Positions 44,694 through 54,561 are shown, counted from the first letter of the stretch. The stretch is 64,000 nucleotides of DNA from Tolypothrix sp. FACHB-123 (GCF_014697075.1 NZ_JACJRE010000033.1:1-64000), one strand, 5' to 3'. Made by a program: numbers and translations. Notes: a model not told the origin generated them from the letters alone.

Positions 44694-44823
44694 GACGACA
44701 TTAATTAGTTAACGTTTCGCAATTGGCATTAGACGACACTAAACTGTTAACAGCGACATTAATTTGTTAGTAACGACACTAATCTGTTAAAGACGACAAA
44801 TAATTAGTTAATCGACATGTACA
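44694..44823 (-). repeat. CAST-2 right end with five TnsB-site repeats and terminal TGTACA
   Basis: Repeats CGACA(T/C)TAA...GTTAA(C) lie at about 44694-44712, 44734-44751, 44754-44770, 44774-44790 and 44794-44810, spaced about 20 bp for the last four. The end is TCGACATGTACA at 44812-44823. On the minus strand it reads TGTACATGTCGATTAAC and matches the left-end repeats. Confidence 0.9.
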
Positions 44824-44825
44824 AA

Positions 44826-44897
44826 AGCCAGCAGTCGGATTTGAACCGACGACCTTCCGATTACAAGTCGGATGCACTACCACTGTGCTATGCTGGC
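44826..44897 (-). tRNA. trnT-TGU: tRNA-Thr (UGU anticodon), CAST attachment site
   Basis: Read on the minus strand, a 72-nt tRNA: acceptor GCCAGCA / TGCTGGC, D-loop AGTGGTAG, anticodon stem TCCGA / TCGGA with loop CTTGTAA (anticodon TGT), T-loop GGTTCAAATCC. The 3' CCA is not encoded. Its 3' end is 3 bp from the transposon end. It is intact, so insertion did not disrupt it. Confidence 0.97.
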
Positions 44898-45115
44898 AGA
44901 TTTTGCGAACCTCTTAAAGCACTCACCGATTTTTAATTATAGCATAAACAAGTTTTTTGTCTAGCAGGAGCGAAGAAAATTTTTGGTTGACGGTTGACCA
45001 AAGACCATCTCCCCCCGACACCAGAATATCTGGTAGAGTTTTAAAGCGATAATTTTTCATAGAGCTGGCTCAAGGCATAGAAAAACATCACTGGTTCTTT
45101 ACAGATTCACAAAGC

Positions 45116-46036
45116 ATGGTAGCGTTGAACGGACGAGATTTATTAAGTCTGGCGGATCTGAGTTCTACAGAACTTCAGGAACTTCTGCAATTAGCATCTC
45201 AACTCAAATCTCAAAAGCTCAAGTTGCATTGTAATAAGGTTTTGGGATTGTTATTTTCTAAAGCTTCAACTCGCACGCGAGTTAGTTTTACAGTGGCGAT
45301 GTATCAATTGGGTGGACAGGTAATCGATCTCAACCCTAATGTTACCCAAGTGAGCCGTGGAGAACCAGTGCAAGATACAGCTAGGGTATTGGATCGATAT
45401 CTAGATGTATTGGCAATTCGCACTTTTGCTCAACAAGAGTTGGAAACTTTTGCTGACTATGCCAAGATTCCGGTAATTAATGCGCTGACTGATGCGGAAC
45501 ATCCTTGTCAGGTATTGGCAGATTTAATGACGATTAAAGAGTGCTTTGGTAGCATCAAAGGGTTAACTTTAACCTATGTGGGTGATGGTAATAATGTCGC
45601 CAATTCTTTAATGCTGGGTTGTGCTTTGGCGGGAATGAATGTGAGAGTGGCTACACCTGTTGGCTATGAACCCGATAGTGCAATTGTAGAACAAGCCAGA
45701 GCGATCGCTAATCATCAAACTGAAGTCCTCCTCACCCATGACCCAGAAATCGCTGCTAAAGGTGCGGCTGTACTTTACACTGATGTTTGGGCAAGTATGG
45801 GACAAGAAGAAGAAGCAGACGATCGCTTCCCAATTTTCCAACCTTACCAAATTTCTGAGCATTTATTAAGTCTTGCTGACCCCGCAGCTATTGTTTTACA
45901 CTGCCTACCAGCCCATCGCGGTGAAGAAATTACCGAAGCAGTTATCGAAGGTTCCCAATCACGGGTTTGGGATCAGGCGGAAAATCGAATGCACGCCCAA
46001 AAGGCTTTGTTAGCTAGTATTTTAGGCGCAGAATGA
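45116..46036 (+). CDS. argF: Ornithine carbamoyltransferase
   Basis: Catalyses carbamoyl phosphate + ornithine to citrulline in arginine biosynthesis, in the cytosol. 306 residues. The carbamoyl-phosphate motif STRTR is at 51-55, HPCQ lies in DAEHPCQVLADL, and the ornithine-site motif HCLP lies in VLHCLPAHRGEE. The length is standard and a terminator follows at 46082. It is the first backbone gene beyond the tRNA target. Confidence 0.97.
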   Translation: MVALNGRDLLSLADLSSTELQELLQLASQLKSQKLKLHCNKVLGLLFSKASTRTRVSFTVAMYQLGGQVIDLNPNVTQVSRGEPVQDTARVLDRYLDVLAIRTFAQQELETFADYAKIPVINALTDAEHPCQVLADLMTIKECFGSIKGLTLTYVGDGNNVANSLMLGCALAGMNVRVATPVGYEPDSAIVEQARAIANHQTEVLLTHDPEIAAKGAAVLYTDVWASMGQEEEADDRFPIFQPYQISEHLLSLADPAAIVLHCLPAHRGEEITEAVIEGSQSRVWDQAENRMHAQKALLASILGAE

Positions 46037-46081
46037 AGAATGTTGACGGTTGACTGTTAACTGTGAACTGTCAACGACTTG

Positions 46082-46131
46082 AAAAGGCAAAGACATGGTA
46101 CAAATATCATGCTTTTGCCTTTTATTTTTTT
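46082..46131 (+). terminator. Rho-independent terminator after argF
   Basis: The stem AAAAGGCAAA (46082-46091) / TTTGCCTTTT (46114-46123) is followed by ATTTTTTT. The rest of the argF-lexA space (to 46397) is AT-rich with no gene and no obvious LexA box. Confidence 0.85.
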
Positions 46132-46397
46132 ATAGTTATCGGTATTTATCCCAACAAACACCAAAAAATTAGCGCAATATATTTTTCCTCTCTAACAAAA
46201 CTGCTACAGTAGTCTTAAATAACTTCTCATAAACGAACTCATCCATTATCTGGTTTCTTGACTTTTACCTAGCTTCATCAATCAACTCTCAAAATAAATC
46301 AGATTGTCAGATATATTTTCACTTTCATCTTGCTTATATGGGATTTTATGTAGTACTAATGTTCTAGGGACATTTGTAATTACTTCCCAACAAAATT

Positions 46398-47003
46398 ATG
46401 GAACGTTTAACAGAAGCTCAACAAGAATTGTATGAATGGCTGGGAGAATACATCCGCACTCATCAACATTCGCCTTCAATTCGGCAAATGATGCAAGCGA
46501 TGAATTTAAAGTCACCAGCACCAATTCAAAGCCGTTTAGAACATTTACGGACTAAAGGCTATATTGAATGGACTGAAGGTAAGGCGCGAACTATTAGAAT
46601 TTTGCGTCCTGTTGCCACTGGTGTACCCATTTTAGGTACGATTGCGGCTGGAGGTTTAATTGAACCTTTCACCGATGCTGTCGAACATTTAGACATTAGT
46701 AATTTTGCCTTACCTCCCCAAAGTTATGCTTTGCGGGTAGCTGGAGACAGCATGATTGAAGATTTAATTGCTGATGGCGATTTAGTATTTTTGCGTCCAG
46801 TACCAGAACCAAATCAACTTAAAAATGGCACGATTGTAGCTGCGAGAGTTGATGGACATGGTACTACATTAAAGCGCTTTTATCGTAGTGGCGATCGCGT
46901 TACCCTCAAACCTGCTAATGCAAAATACCAACCGATTGAAGTTCCAGCAGTTCACGTACAGGTACAAGGTTCTTTAGTCGCCGTTTGGCGTGATTATAAC
47001 TAG
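46398..47003 (+). CDS. lexA: LexA-type repressor
   Basis: 201 residues. An N-terminal winged helix (SPSIRQMMQAMNLKSPAPIQ) and a C-terminal S24 peptidase fold. Cleavage site Ala84-Gly85 in TIAAGGLIEP, catalytic Ser118 in AGDSMIED and Lys159 in TTLKRF are all present, so self-cleavage is chemically possible. In cyanobacteria LexA often controls carbon metabolism, redox or motility genes more than a classic SOS set. It is followed by heptamer repeats. Confidence 0.95.
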   Translation: MERLTEAQQELYEWLGEYIRTHQHSPSIRQMMQAMNLKSPAPIQSRLEHLRTKGYIEWTEGKARTIRILRPVATGVPILGTIAAGGLIEPFTDAVEHLDISNFALPPQSYALRVAGDSMIEDLIADGDLVFLRPVPEPNQLKNGTIVAARVDGHGTTLKRFYRSGDRVTLKPANAKYQPIEVPAVHVQVQGSLVAVWRDYN

Positions 47004-47150
47004 AGGCTAGAGGTTAGGGGCTAGGGGCTAGGGAGGGATGAGGTAGACAACTTACCATTGACTTTTGACTTTTGACTTTTGACTTTTGACTTTTGACTTT
47101 TGACTTTTGACTTTTGACTTTTGACTTTTGACTTTTGACTTTTGACTTTT
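47004..47150 (+). repeat. STRR heptamer arrays (GGGGCTA type and ACTTTTG type)
   Basis: A short run of GGGGCTA-like heptamers (about 47005-47035) is followed by about 13 perfect copies of ACTTTTG (47061-47150). Such short tandem heptamers are typical of heterocystous cyanobacteria. The array ends directly at the start codon of the helicase gene. Confidence 0.92.
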
Positions 47151-47151
47151 T

Positions 47152-48633
47152 ATGTACCTGACGCCAAATCGAGTGCAGCCACTACCCGGTTTTCGCTTAC
47201 GATTGCCATTGTTAAGGGAAAATCGGGGCAGTTATCAAACGCAAAAACCATTACCAGGATGCCCAAAAATGCCCCAATCTCTGAAATTGCGGGCATATCA
47301 GCACCAAGCGATAACAAGCTGGTTTGCTAACAATGGCAGAGGAACGCTAAAAATGGCTACTGGTAGTGGTAAAACAATCGCAGCTTTAGCGATCGCTTGT
47401 GAATTATACCAGCAGATTAACTTACAAGTTTTGGTGGTGGTATGTCCCTATCGTCATCTTGTCACTCAATGGGCGCGAGAATGCGAAAAATTTAACTTGC
47501 AGCCGATTTTAGCATTCCTTGATGTCCGCAATTGGCAAAGTCAACTCTCTACCCAAATCTATAATCTGCGTTCTGGTTCGCAAAAATTTGTCACGGTGAT
47601 TACCACTAACTCGACATTAATTGGCGAGGGGTTTCAGTCGCAGGTGAAATATTTTCCCGACAGAACTTTAATTATTGGTGATGAAGCCCATAATTTAGGC
47701 GCACCCAAATTAGAGGAAAGTTTACCTCGTCGCATTGGTTTACGGCTGGCGTTATCGGCGACGCCAGAAAGGTATTTTGATGATGATGGTACTCAATGTT
47801 TGCTTGATTATTTCGGCCCTGTGCTACAGCCAGAATTTACCTTGAGAGATGCGATCGCTCAAGGAGCTTTGGTACATTATTTGTATTATCCGATTTTGGT
47901 GGAATTAACAGAAGCCGAAAGTATTGCCTATTTAAAATTAACTAGGAGAATTGGGCGATCTTTATTGTACCGAGAACGGGAAAATGGCACAGTCGGAGAT
48001 TTTGAAAATAACGAAGATTTAAAACCGTTGTTAATGCAACGCGCTCGATTAATTGGTGCAGCATCAAACAAGTTAACTGCTTTGCGAGAATTAATGGCGA
48101 CTCGCAAAGATACCACCCACACTTTATTTTATTGCAGCGATGGTTCCCAAGAAGCAGGAGAGCGTTCTTCCTTGCGTCAACTCAAAGCCGTAGCCAAAAT
48201 TCTTGGTGTGGAATTGGGGTATAAAGTTAGTACCTATACAGCTCATACTTCTTTAGAAGAAAGGGAGGTTTTACGCCGTCAATTTGAAAGCGGAGAATTG
48301 CAAGGTTTAGTAGCCATTCGCTGTTTAGATGAAGGTGTAGATATTCCCGCAATTCAAACTGCGGTGATTTTATCTAGTTCTGGTAATCCCCGTCAGTTTA
48401 TCCAACGTCGTGGGCGCGTTTTACGTCCCCATCCCGGAAAAGAACGCGCCATTATTTACGACATGATTGTCTTACCGCCAGATTTAGAAAGGGAAACTAT
48501 AGAAGTAGAACGCAATTTATTAAAGAAAGAATTGCGGCGCTTTGTCGAGTTTGCCGATTTAGCTGATAATGCCGGTGAAGCGAGAATGAAGCTACTTGCT
48601 TTACAAAAGCGGTATGGTTTATTAGATATTTAA
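47152..48633 (+). CDS. DEAH-box helicase, phosphorothioation-system restriction type
   Basis: 493 residues. Superfamily-2 helicase: Walker A KMATGSGKT (67-75), DEAH in IIGDEAHNLG (about 175), SATPERY, and a C-terminal motif QFIQRRGRVLRPH. It resembles helicases annotated as restriction proteins of DNA phosphorothioation systems. The ATG at 47152 follows the heptamer array without a clear ribosome site, and the first 40 residues look unlike a conserved domain, so the true start may be further in (near MPQSLKLRAYQ). It precedes a small gene and a DndD-like gene. Confidence 0.85.
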   Translation: MYLTPNRVQPLPGFRLRLPLLRENRGSYQTQKPLPGCPKMPQSLKLRAYQHQAITSWFANNGRGTLKMATGSGKTIAALAIACELYQQINLQVLVVVCPYRHLVTQWARECEKFNLQPILAFLDVRNWQSQLSTQIYNLRSGSQKFVTVITTNSTLIGEGFQSQVKYFPDRTLIIGDEAHNLGAPKLEESLPRRIGLRLALSATPERYFDDDGTQCLLDYFGPVLQPEFTLRDAIAQGALVHYLYYPILVELTEAESIAYLKLTRRIGRSLLYRERENGTVGDFENNEDLKPLLMQRARLIGAASNKLTALRELMATRKDTTHTLFYCSDGSQEAGERSSLRQLKAVAKILGVELGYKVSTYTAHTSLEEREVLRRQFESGELQGLVAIRCLDEGVDIPAIQTAVILSSSGNPRQFIQRRGRVLRPHPGKERAIIYDMIVLPPDLERETIEVERNLLKKELRRFVEFADLADNAGEARMKLLALQKRYGLLDI

Positions 48634-48853
48634 AACGCCGATTTTTATGGATTTTTGTAAAATTTTTCGTAATAGTGAATTAGGGGTGCCAATTTATGAC
48701 AAAATAATTTTACTTACCCTAATATAATGGGATGTTTGCAAAATTTTTTAAAATGCAAATATCCCATTATAATATAGTCTAATTATAACAATGCATCACC
48801 TAAAAATAAAGTCCTTAATCTTAAAAAAATCAAACAACTAACAAATGACAGAT

Positions 48854-48916
48854 GTAGGGGCGGGTTCACAGATATTCTCAAATATCCATAACGATCTCCC
48901 ATAAACCCGCCCCTAC
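48854..48916. repeat. 63-bp palindromic element, copy A
   Basis: Bounded by GTAGGGGCGGGTT and AACCCGCCCCTAC in inverse orientation, with an AT-rich middle. A second 63-bp element with the same ends lies at 54328-54390. It is probably a small non-autonomous mobile repeat. The rest of 48634-48965 is AT-rich, with no gene. Confidence 0.75.
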
Positions 48917-48965
48917 TAACAACTAACAAGCAGTACAATAAATAAAAAAGTATCTACCATTCCCC

Positions 48966-49139
48966 ATGTCACCAGAGCAAAATATTGATGATGTGCAGGA
49001 GCCAATTACCAGCGCCCCACCGGAAGTGCGGCAGATTATTGAGCGAGTATGGAAGCTGGAAAAAGGCAGATTAGATAAGAGAATTAATAGCCACATTAAC
49101 GATGAGATTTTGCTGATTATTAAAGAAGAGGTGCGATGA
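48966..49139 (+). CDS. Small protein coupled to the DndD-like gene
   Basis: 57 residues (MSPEQNIDDVQEPITSAPPE...), acidic at the start, helical and charged at the end. Its stop overlaps the next gene's ATG (ATGA), so it is translated with it. Small proteins at this position accompany DndD-like genes in DNA-modification loci. The specific function is unknown. Confidence 0.75.
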   Translation: MSPEQNIDDVQEPITSAPPEVRQIIERVWKLEKGRLDKRINSHINDEILLIIKEEVR

Positions 49140-51208
49140 AGCTAACTTCCATCAAGCTGTGCAACTTTCGCTCCTTTTATGGCATCACACCAGAGATAAT
49201 TTTATCTGGGGGAGAGGTACTTAACACTACGATAATTCATGGCAATAATGGCTCAGGAAAAACCAGTTTACTCAATGCCTTTACCTGGGTATTATATGAG
49301 AAGTTTAGTGCTGCATTTGCATCGGTAGAACAGCTAGTTAATAAAAGAGCGATCGCGGAAGCAAAAAACAAGCAAGCGGTTGAATGTTGGGTAGAAATTG
49401 GCTGGGAACATGAAGGTAAACGCTACCGTGTGAAACGCGCCAGTCGAGTTTACAAAAACGAAAGTGATTTTGAAGCTGGTAAAACCCAATTAACCATGTG
49501 GGTAGGTGGGGATGATGGTAAATGGTATTTCCCACCCCAACAACCAGAAGATATCATCAATCAAATTTTACCTGCGAGTTTGCATCAATATTTTTTCTTT
49601 GACGGCGAACGGATTGAAGAAATAGTGCGTTCTGATAAAAAAGCCGAAATTGCCGAAGCTACTAAGATATTCTTAGGCGTGGAGGTAATTAACCGTTCGA
49701 TTAAACATTTGGGAGATGCGAAAAAAAGTTTAGAGAATGACTTAAAAGCTATCGGTGATTCGGAAATTAAACAGCTTTTACGCCAGCAACAGAAGATAGA
49801 AAGAGAAATTGAAACTATTGCGCAACGTCAAACAGAAATTAAACAAGAATTAGAATATCAACAAACCTTTAAAAAAGAGACAAGTAACCGCCTGCGCGAA
49901 CTAAGTGCGGCGAAAGAATTACAAGAACGCTGTCAAAATTTAGAAACCCAGAACCAAGGATATAAAGAAGAATATAAAAAAACTCGCGAAGCCCTAAAAA
50001 AAATTATTTCTGCGCGGGGTTATACAGTTCTGCTTTCTGAAACTACAAATCAGTTTCGGGAAATTATGCATGATTTGAAGCAGCGCGGTGAATTAACGGC
50101 GGGAATTTCACGGGAATTTATCAACGAGTTACTTAATTCCCAACGTTGTATTTGCGGTACAGATTTAAATGTCGGTAGTCATCCCCATACAAATGTGACT
50201 CTCTGGTTAAATCAAGCAGGTTCTTCAGCAGTAGAAGAAATGGCTTTTCGGATGAGCGCCCAAGTTGATGAAATTGATAAACAAGCAACGGCTTTTTGGC
50301 AAGAAGTAGATAGAGAACAAGCCAGAATTCACCAATTAAAACAAAATATTTCGCAAATTGAGAGCGAATTAGATAGCATTCAAGATAGATTGAGAAAAGA
50401 TGCTAACGAAGAAATTAGCAGCTTACAGAAACGGTTAGACGAAATTGAAAATAAAATTGATGAATTAAATCGCGAACAAGGTGCAAATCAACAGCAAATC
50501 GCCTATTTTAATACAGAACTTGAAACATTAGGTAAACAAATCGCCAAGCAAAAGCTGAATGAAGAACGTCAAGCATTAGCACAGCGCAGAATTAACGCCA
50601 CCCAAGACGCAATTGAACGGTTAACAGAAGTCAGAAACCGTCAAGAAAAGCAATTTCGGCTGCAATTGGAACAGCGCGTACAGGAAATATTTGCCGAAAT
50701 CTCCTTTACTCCCTATATTCCCAAAATCAGCGAAAAATATGAATTAACACTCGTAGAAAATACCGCAGGAGTAGAAGCACCAGTAGCTGCTTCTACTGGT
50801 GAAAATCAAATTCTTAGTTTATCTTTTATCGCCAGTATTATCGACAGAGTGCGGGAATGGAGTGAAAAAAGAAAAATGCTGATGCTACCTGAAAGCAGCA
50901 CCTTTCCCATTGTCATGGATTCGCCTTTTGGGAGTTTAGATGAAATTTCCCGGCGACACATTGCACAGACAATTCCTCAGTTAGCTAATCAGTTAGTTGT
51001 GTTGGTAACTAAAACTCAATGGCGGGGTGAAGTTGAAGCAGAAATGGCAGATAGAATTGGTAGAGAATATGTGCTGACTTATTTCTCTTCCAAGCCAGAT
51101 TGCGAACAAGATTATATTGAATTGGGTGGAGAAAAATACCCTTTAGTGAAGCAAAGTCCTAATGAGTTTGAGTATACAGAGGTTGTCGAGGTGGAGCGAG
51201 ATTGGTAA
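49136..51208 (+). CDS. DndD-like SMC/RecN-type ATPase
   Basis: 690 residues. Walker A HGNNGSGKTS (about 35-44), a long coiled coil with a central CIC (RCICGTDL) hook-like site, and a C-terminal half with Walker B (VMDSPFGSLDE). This is the layout of DndD and related SMC-like ATPases. In Dnd systems DndD works with DndBCE in DNA phosphorothioation, but no dndC (sulfur-transfer) gene is visible here. It may depend on distant genes or form a separate helicase-ATPase defence pair with 47152. Confidence 0.82.
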   Translation: MKLTSIKLCNFRSFYGITPEIILSGGEVLNTTIIHGNNGSGKTSLLNAFTWVLYEKFSAAFASVEQLVNKRAIAEAKNKQAVECWVEIGWEHEGKRYRVKRASRVYKNESDFEAGKTQLTMWVGGDDGKWYFPPQQPEDIINQILPASLHQYFFFDGERIEEIVRSDKKAEIAEATKIFLGVEVINRSIKHLGDAKKSLENDLKAIGDSEIKQLLRQQQKIEREIETIAQRQTEIKQELEYQQTFKKETSNRLRELSAAKELQERCQNLETQNQGYKEEYKKTREALKKIISARGYTVLLSETTNQFREIMHDLKQRGELTAGISREFINELLNSQRCICGTDLNVGSHPHTNVTLWLNQAGSSAVEEMAFRMSAQVDEIDKQATAFWQEVDREQARIHQLKQNISQIESELDSIQDRLRKDANEEISSLQKRLDEIENKIDELNREQGANQQQIAYFNTELETLGKQIAKQKLNEERQALAQRRINATQDAIERLTEVRNRQEKQFRLQLEQRVQEIFAEISFTPYIPKISEKYELTLVENTAGVEAPVAASTGENQILSLSFIASIIDRVREWSEKRKMLMLPESSTFPIVMDSPFGSLDEISRRHIAQTIPQLANQLVVLVTKTQWRGEVEAEMADRIGREYVLTYFSSKPDCEQDYIELGGEKYPLVKQSPNEFEYTEVVEVERDW

Positions 51209-51243
51209 TTAAGTAAATGAATTTATTAATTACACATTACCCA

Positions 51244-51810
51244 TTACTTTAAACTTCGATATTCCCAAGGATTAACAAATTTAGCATCGCTCCAAATTCC
51301 CCGCTTTTTTTGTTGTGCTTCGGCTTCAGCTTGTTGCACTAAATCTTTACTCGGACACTTATTTAAATAAGGACGATATACTTTTGCAAGTCCTTCCTTT
51401 AATAAAACTTGTTGTACAAAAGTACCATCTTTTAAGCGCACTTCTGCAACTTTTCTGCCATAGCGATCGCTATCGGTAATCGTTAAACTAACGCGATCGC
51501 CTCCTTGCTTCACCAACTGCTGTAAGCGTTCCTGCGCTTTTGCACCCCAGGTAAATTGATTGCGATCGCTAGCACGTTGACTTTGCTTTTCCTTATTAGT
51601 GTGTGGTACTTCTGGCGCATCCATACAAGCAAAGCGCACGTTAAACTTTTTACCGTGAGAATCCTTGACTGTTAAGGTATCACCATCGCTGACACGCTCC
51701 ACCAAATCTCCAGAGGGCGGAAATAAGCGATCGCATCCCATCAAGCCTAAAATAATAATTCCTGCACACAACCAAATGAGTACTTGCTTGTTGATCTGAA
51801 CCATTCCCAT
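51244..51810 (-). CDS. Secreted thermonuclease-like lipoprotein
   Basis: Staphylococcal-nuclease (SNase) family enzyme that degrades nucleic acids outside the cytoplasm. From the ATG at 51810, with a GAGAG-like site, there is a signal peptide with lipobox (ILGLMGC). The nuclease core follows, with DGDTLTV, RFACMDAPE and DRYGRKVAEV, which place the catalytic Arg, Asp and Glu residues. A longer start at 51915 lacks signal-peptide sense. It is convergent to the DndD-like gene. Confidence 0.9.
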   Translation of the reverse strand: MGMVQINKQVLIWLCAGIIILGLMGCDRLFPPSGDLVERVSDGDTLTVKDSHGKKFNVRFACMDAPEVPHTNKEKQSQRASDRNQFTWGAKAQERLQQLVKQGGDRVSLTITDSDRYGRKVAEVRLKDGTFVQQVLLKEGLAKVYRPYLNKCPSKDLVQQAEAEAQQKKRGIWSDAKFVNPWEYRSLK

Positions 51811-52001
51811 GCACCAAAGTCTCTCTGGAGGATGATAATAGCAAAACTGCCAACAATCCACAGAGATCCAGAGTTTTCTAGGATTACTATAAGAAATGTA
51901 ATAGACTGGTTGCAAAACTTCTAATTTTCAGATTCTTTTTTAATCCATGACACCGATGGCTAGCTTAAAATATTGACATCAGGTAATTATGTGGACTTTT
52001 T

Positions 52002-52565
52002 ATGGTAAAGACAACCACAGGAAGCAAACTCACCCTAAAAGAATTTCTCTCCCTACCAAAAGGAGATGTAGACTATGAGTTTGTGGATGGTTATGCAGTA
52101 CCCAAGGTGTCACCAAAATTTTTTCATTCAGCTTTACAAAGAGCTTTATTATTCCTAATTTATGCATGGTGTAAAGGTAAAGGTCGCACCGTTGCAGAAT
52201 GGTCAATTCTTCTAAAAATTAAAGGTAAAGATTGGTCGCCTCTCCCTGATGTAACTTACATTTCTTATCAACGTCTCCCCAAAAATTGGCAGCTTAATGA
52301 GGCTTGTCCAGTTCCGCCGGAGTTAGTAATTGAAATTATTTCTCCAGAGCAAACAATGAAGGAATTTGAAGATAAAGCAAGAGATTATTTTGAAGCGGGA
52401 TTAGCAAGAGTTTGGGTTGTCAATCCAGAAGCTATGAATATTAGAGTATTTTTCTCACCAGACAACAGCAAAATTTATACAGATAATCTGTCTATTGTGG
52501 ATGAGTTATTTCCTGGTTTAGAATTAACAGTTAGACAAATTTTTATAGAAGCAGAATTAATTTAA
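52002..52565 (+). CDS. Uma2-family endonuclease
   Basis: 187 residues of the Uma2/DUF820 family, very common in cyanobacteria. Nuclease-core residues lie in SPLPDVTYIS and PELVIEIISPEQTMKEFEDK (PD-(D/E)xK type). The family is a putative nuclease group, often multicopy. The physiological role is not established. Confidence 0.9.
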   Translation: MVKTTTGSKLTLKEFLSLPKGDVDYEFVDGYAVPKVSPKFFHSALQRALLFLIYAWCKGKGRTVAEWSILLKIKGKDWSPLPDVTYISYQRLPKNWQLNEACPVPPELVIEIISPEQTMKEFEDKARDYFEAGLARVWVVNPEAMNIRVFFSPDNSKIYTDNLSIVDELFPGLELTVRQIFIEAELI

Positions 52566-52954
52566 TTTTATTATCTAAATAAATAGAATAATTAGATGGA
52601 TAGAGGAAATAAAATTGATAATCTATAATCTAAAAATCTTATCAATTTAAATAATTGTTTTTTCGTTTTGATTATTAAGATTTATAAGAGCAAAGGTAAA
52701 TACAGTCTAATTACTCACTTCAACAATGCAATATTTAGAAATGCGCCCGCAAATTTTATTGCTTTGTCCACAAACTCTGAAGTTCAATTCTGCAATCACA
52801 GAAACCATAAATAATCACTCACCCAGTCTAGTCATACGATCCTGCAATTACTGTAGAGAAAAAACCTAGGCATACTTGTCTACAGTAAAAGCAGACTTAA
52901 AGTAGTTAAAATGTAGAGACATGATATATTAATTCTCTACGTTATCCTGAGTTT
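52566..52954. other. Gene-free stretch before der
   Basis: AT-rich. A 47-codon frame at 52726-52869 (MQYLEMRPQILLLCPQ...) has no ribosome site or known relatives and is only a weak candidate. The promoter of der presumably lies near 52900. Confidence 0.4.
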
Positions 52955-54316
52955 ATGGGACTGCCAATTGTTGCTATTATCGGACGCCCAAATGTGGGCA
53001 AATCCACCCTGGTTAATCGTCTCGCCGGGGAACAAACGGCGATCGTCCACGATGAACCGGGAGTGACACGCGATCGCACTTATTTGCCATCTTACTGGAG
53101 CGATCGCGAGTTTGTTGTTGTCGATACAGGCGGTTTAGTCTTTAATGATGACACCGAATTCCTACCCCTGATTCGTCAACAAGCCATGACAGCACTCAGC
53201 GAAGCGAGTGCAGCGATTTTCGTGGTTGATGGACAACTCGGCCTGTCACCAGCTGATGAAGAAATTGCCGAATGGTTACGTCAACAACCTGTACCCGTGT
53301 TGTTAGCTGTCAATAAATGTGAATCTCCTGAGCAAGGCTACATTCAATCTGCGGAATTTTGGGAATTAGGATTAGGTGAACCATACCCAATTTCGGCAAT
53401 TCACGGTAGCGGTACAGGTGAATTACTTGATGAGTTAATTAAGCACATTCCTCACGTTACAGAATTACCGGAAACTAACGAAATTAAGGTAGCCATCATT
53501 GGCAGGCCAAATGTTGGTAAATCCAGCTTATTAAACGCTTTCGTCGGTGAAGAAAGGGCAATTGTTAGCCCAATTTCTGGTACAACCCGTGATGCGATTG
53601 ATACATTAGTTGAGCGGGATGGACAAACCTATCGCTTAATTGACACTGCGGGAATTCGCAAAAAGAAAAGCATCGACTACGGCACAGAATTCTTTAGTAT
53701 CAACCGCGCTTTTAAAGCCATTCGCCGCGCTGATGTGGTTTTAATGGTCATAGATGCTTTAGATGGAGTCACCGAACAAGACCAAAAATTAGCAGGACGA
53801 ATTATTGAAGAAGGACGAGCTTGTATAGTCGTAGTCAACAAATGGGATGCAGTTGAAAAAGACTCTTACACTATTTATGACTACGAAAAAGATCTGCAAT
53901 CACGGCTACATTTTACCGAATGGGCAGACACGATCTATGTCAGTGCGGTAACCGGACAAAGGGTAGAAAAAATCTTAGAACTGGTAGTTGAAGCAGCTGA
54001 GTCGCACAAACGCCGTGTAAGTACCGCCGTAATTAACGAAGTTCTCGAAGACGCAGTGAGTTGGCATTCCCCACCAACCTCACGGGGTGGAAGACAAGGC
54101 AAAATTTATTATGGGACGCAAGTTAGTACCCAACCACCAACGATAGCTTTATTTGTCAATGAGGCCAAACGCTTTAACGACAACTATCGGCGCTACATTG
54201 AACGCCAATTTCGTCAACAACTAGGATTTAAAGGCACTCCCATTCGTTTATTGTGGCGTAGCAAGAAAGTCCGTGATGTGGAAAGCGGTAGTGTTAACCG
54301 GGCTACCCGCGTGTAA
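52955..54316 (+). CDS. der: Ribosome-assembly GTPase Der (EngA)
   Basis: 453 residues with two tandem G domains, each with GRPNVGKS(T/S) (about 9-17 and 182-190). DTGGL and DTAGI (G3) and NKCE/NKWD (G4) follow, then a C-terminal KH-like domain. It is essential for 50S subunit maturation. Apparently intact. Confidence 0.97.
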   Translation: MGLPIVAIIGRPNVGKSTLVNRLAGEQTAIVHDEPGVTRDRTYLPSYWSDREFVVVDTGGLVFNDDTEFLPLIRQQAMTALSEASAAIFVVDGQLGLSPADEEIAEWLRQQPVPVLLAVNKCESPEQGYIQSAEFWELGLGEPYPISAIHGSGTGELLDELIKHIPHVTELPETNEIKVAIIGRPNVGKSSLLNAFVGEERAIVSPISGTTRDAIDTLVERDGQTYRLIDTAGIRKKKSIDYGTEFFSINRAFKAIRRADVVLMVIDALDGVTEQDQKLAGRIIEEGRACIVVVNKWDAVEKDSYTIYDYEKDLQSRLHFTEWADTIYVSAVTGQRVEKILELVVEAAESHKRRVSTAVINEVLEDAVSWHSPPTSRGGRQGKIYYGTQVSTQPPTIALFVNEAKRFNDNYRRYIERQFRQQLGFKGTPIRLLWRSKKVRDVESGSVNRATRV

Positions 54317-54327
54317 TCAAGTAAAAA

Positions 54328-54390
54328 GTAGGGGCGGGTTTATATAAGATAATCGCTGGATAGTGAAAATATTGGTGAATCCGCCCGTAC
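54328..54390. repeat. 63-bp palindromic element, copy B
   Basis: Starts GTAGGGGCGGGTTTA and ends GAATCCGCCCGTAC: the same bounding inverted repeats and exact length as copy A at 48854-48916, with a different centre. It lies 12 bp past the der stop. Confidence 0.75.
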
Positions 54391-54561
54391 AAAAGTAAAA
54401 AGGTAAAAGCGAATAAGTGTTACCTTTTTCTTTTAAGCTAATGCGCGTCTAGATTGCATAACTACCAATCAGGGCTTTTAACAGTCAACAGTCAATAGCC
54501 CTCATGATAGATTGTGCAACTTAAAAGCAGAATAGCTTATCTTTTAACTTTTACCCGATCT

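Larger units (their letters stand above)
26590..44823 (+). mobile_element. CAST-2, type V-K CRISPR-associated transposon at tRNA-Thr
   Basis: A nearly complete V-K CAST of about 18.2 kb: left-end TnsB repeats, tnsB-tnsC-tniQ, cargo, Arc regulator, cas12k, tracrRNA, CRISPR array, homing repeat-spacer and right end. The right end finishes with TGTACA (44818-44823), three bases from the tRNA-Thr 3' end. At the left, the repeats match the right end up to TGTC(A/G), but the outer six bases are cas12k sequence instead of TGTACA, so this terminus has been lost. No TnsA gene is present, as in other V-K elements. Confidence 0.92.
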
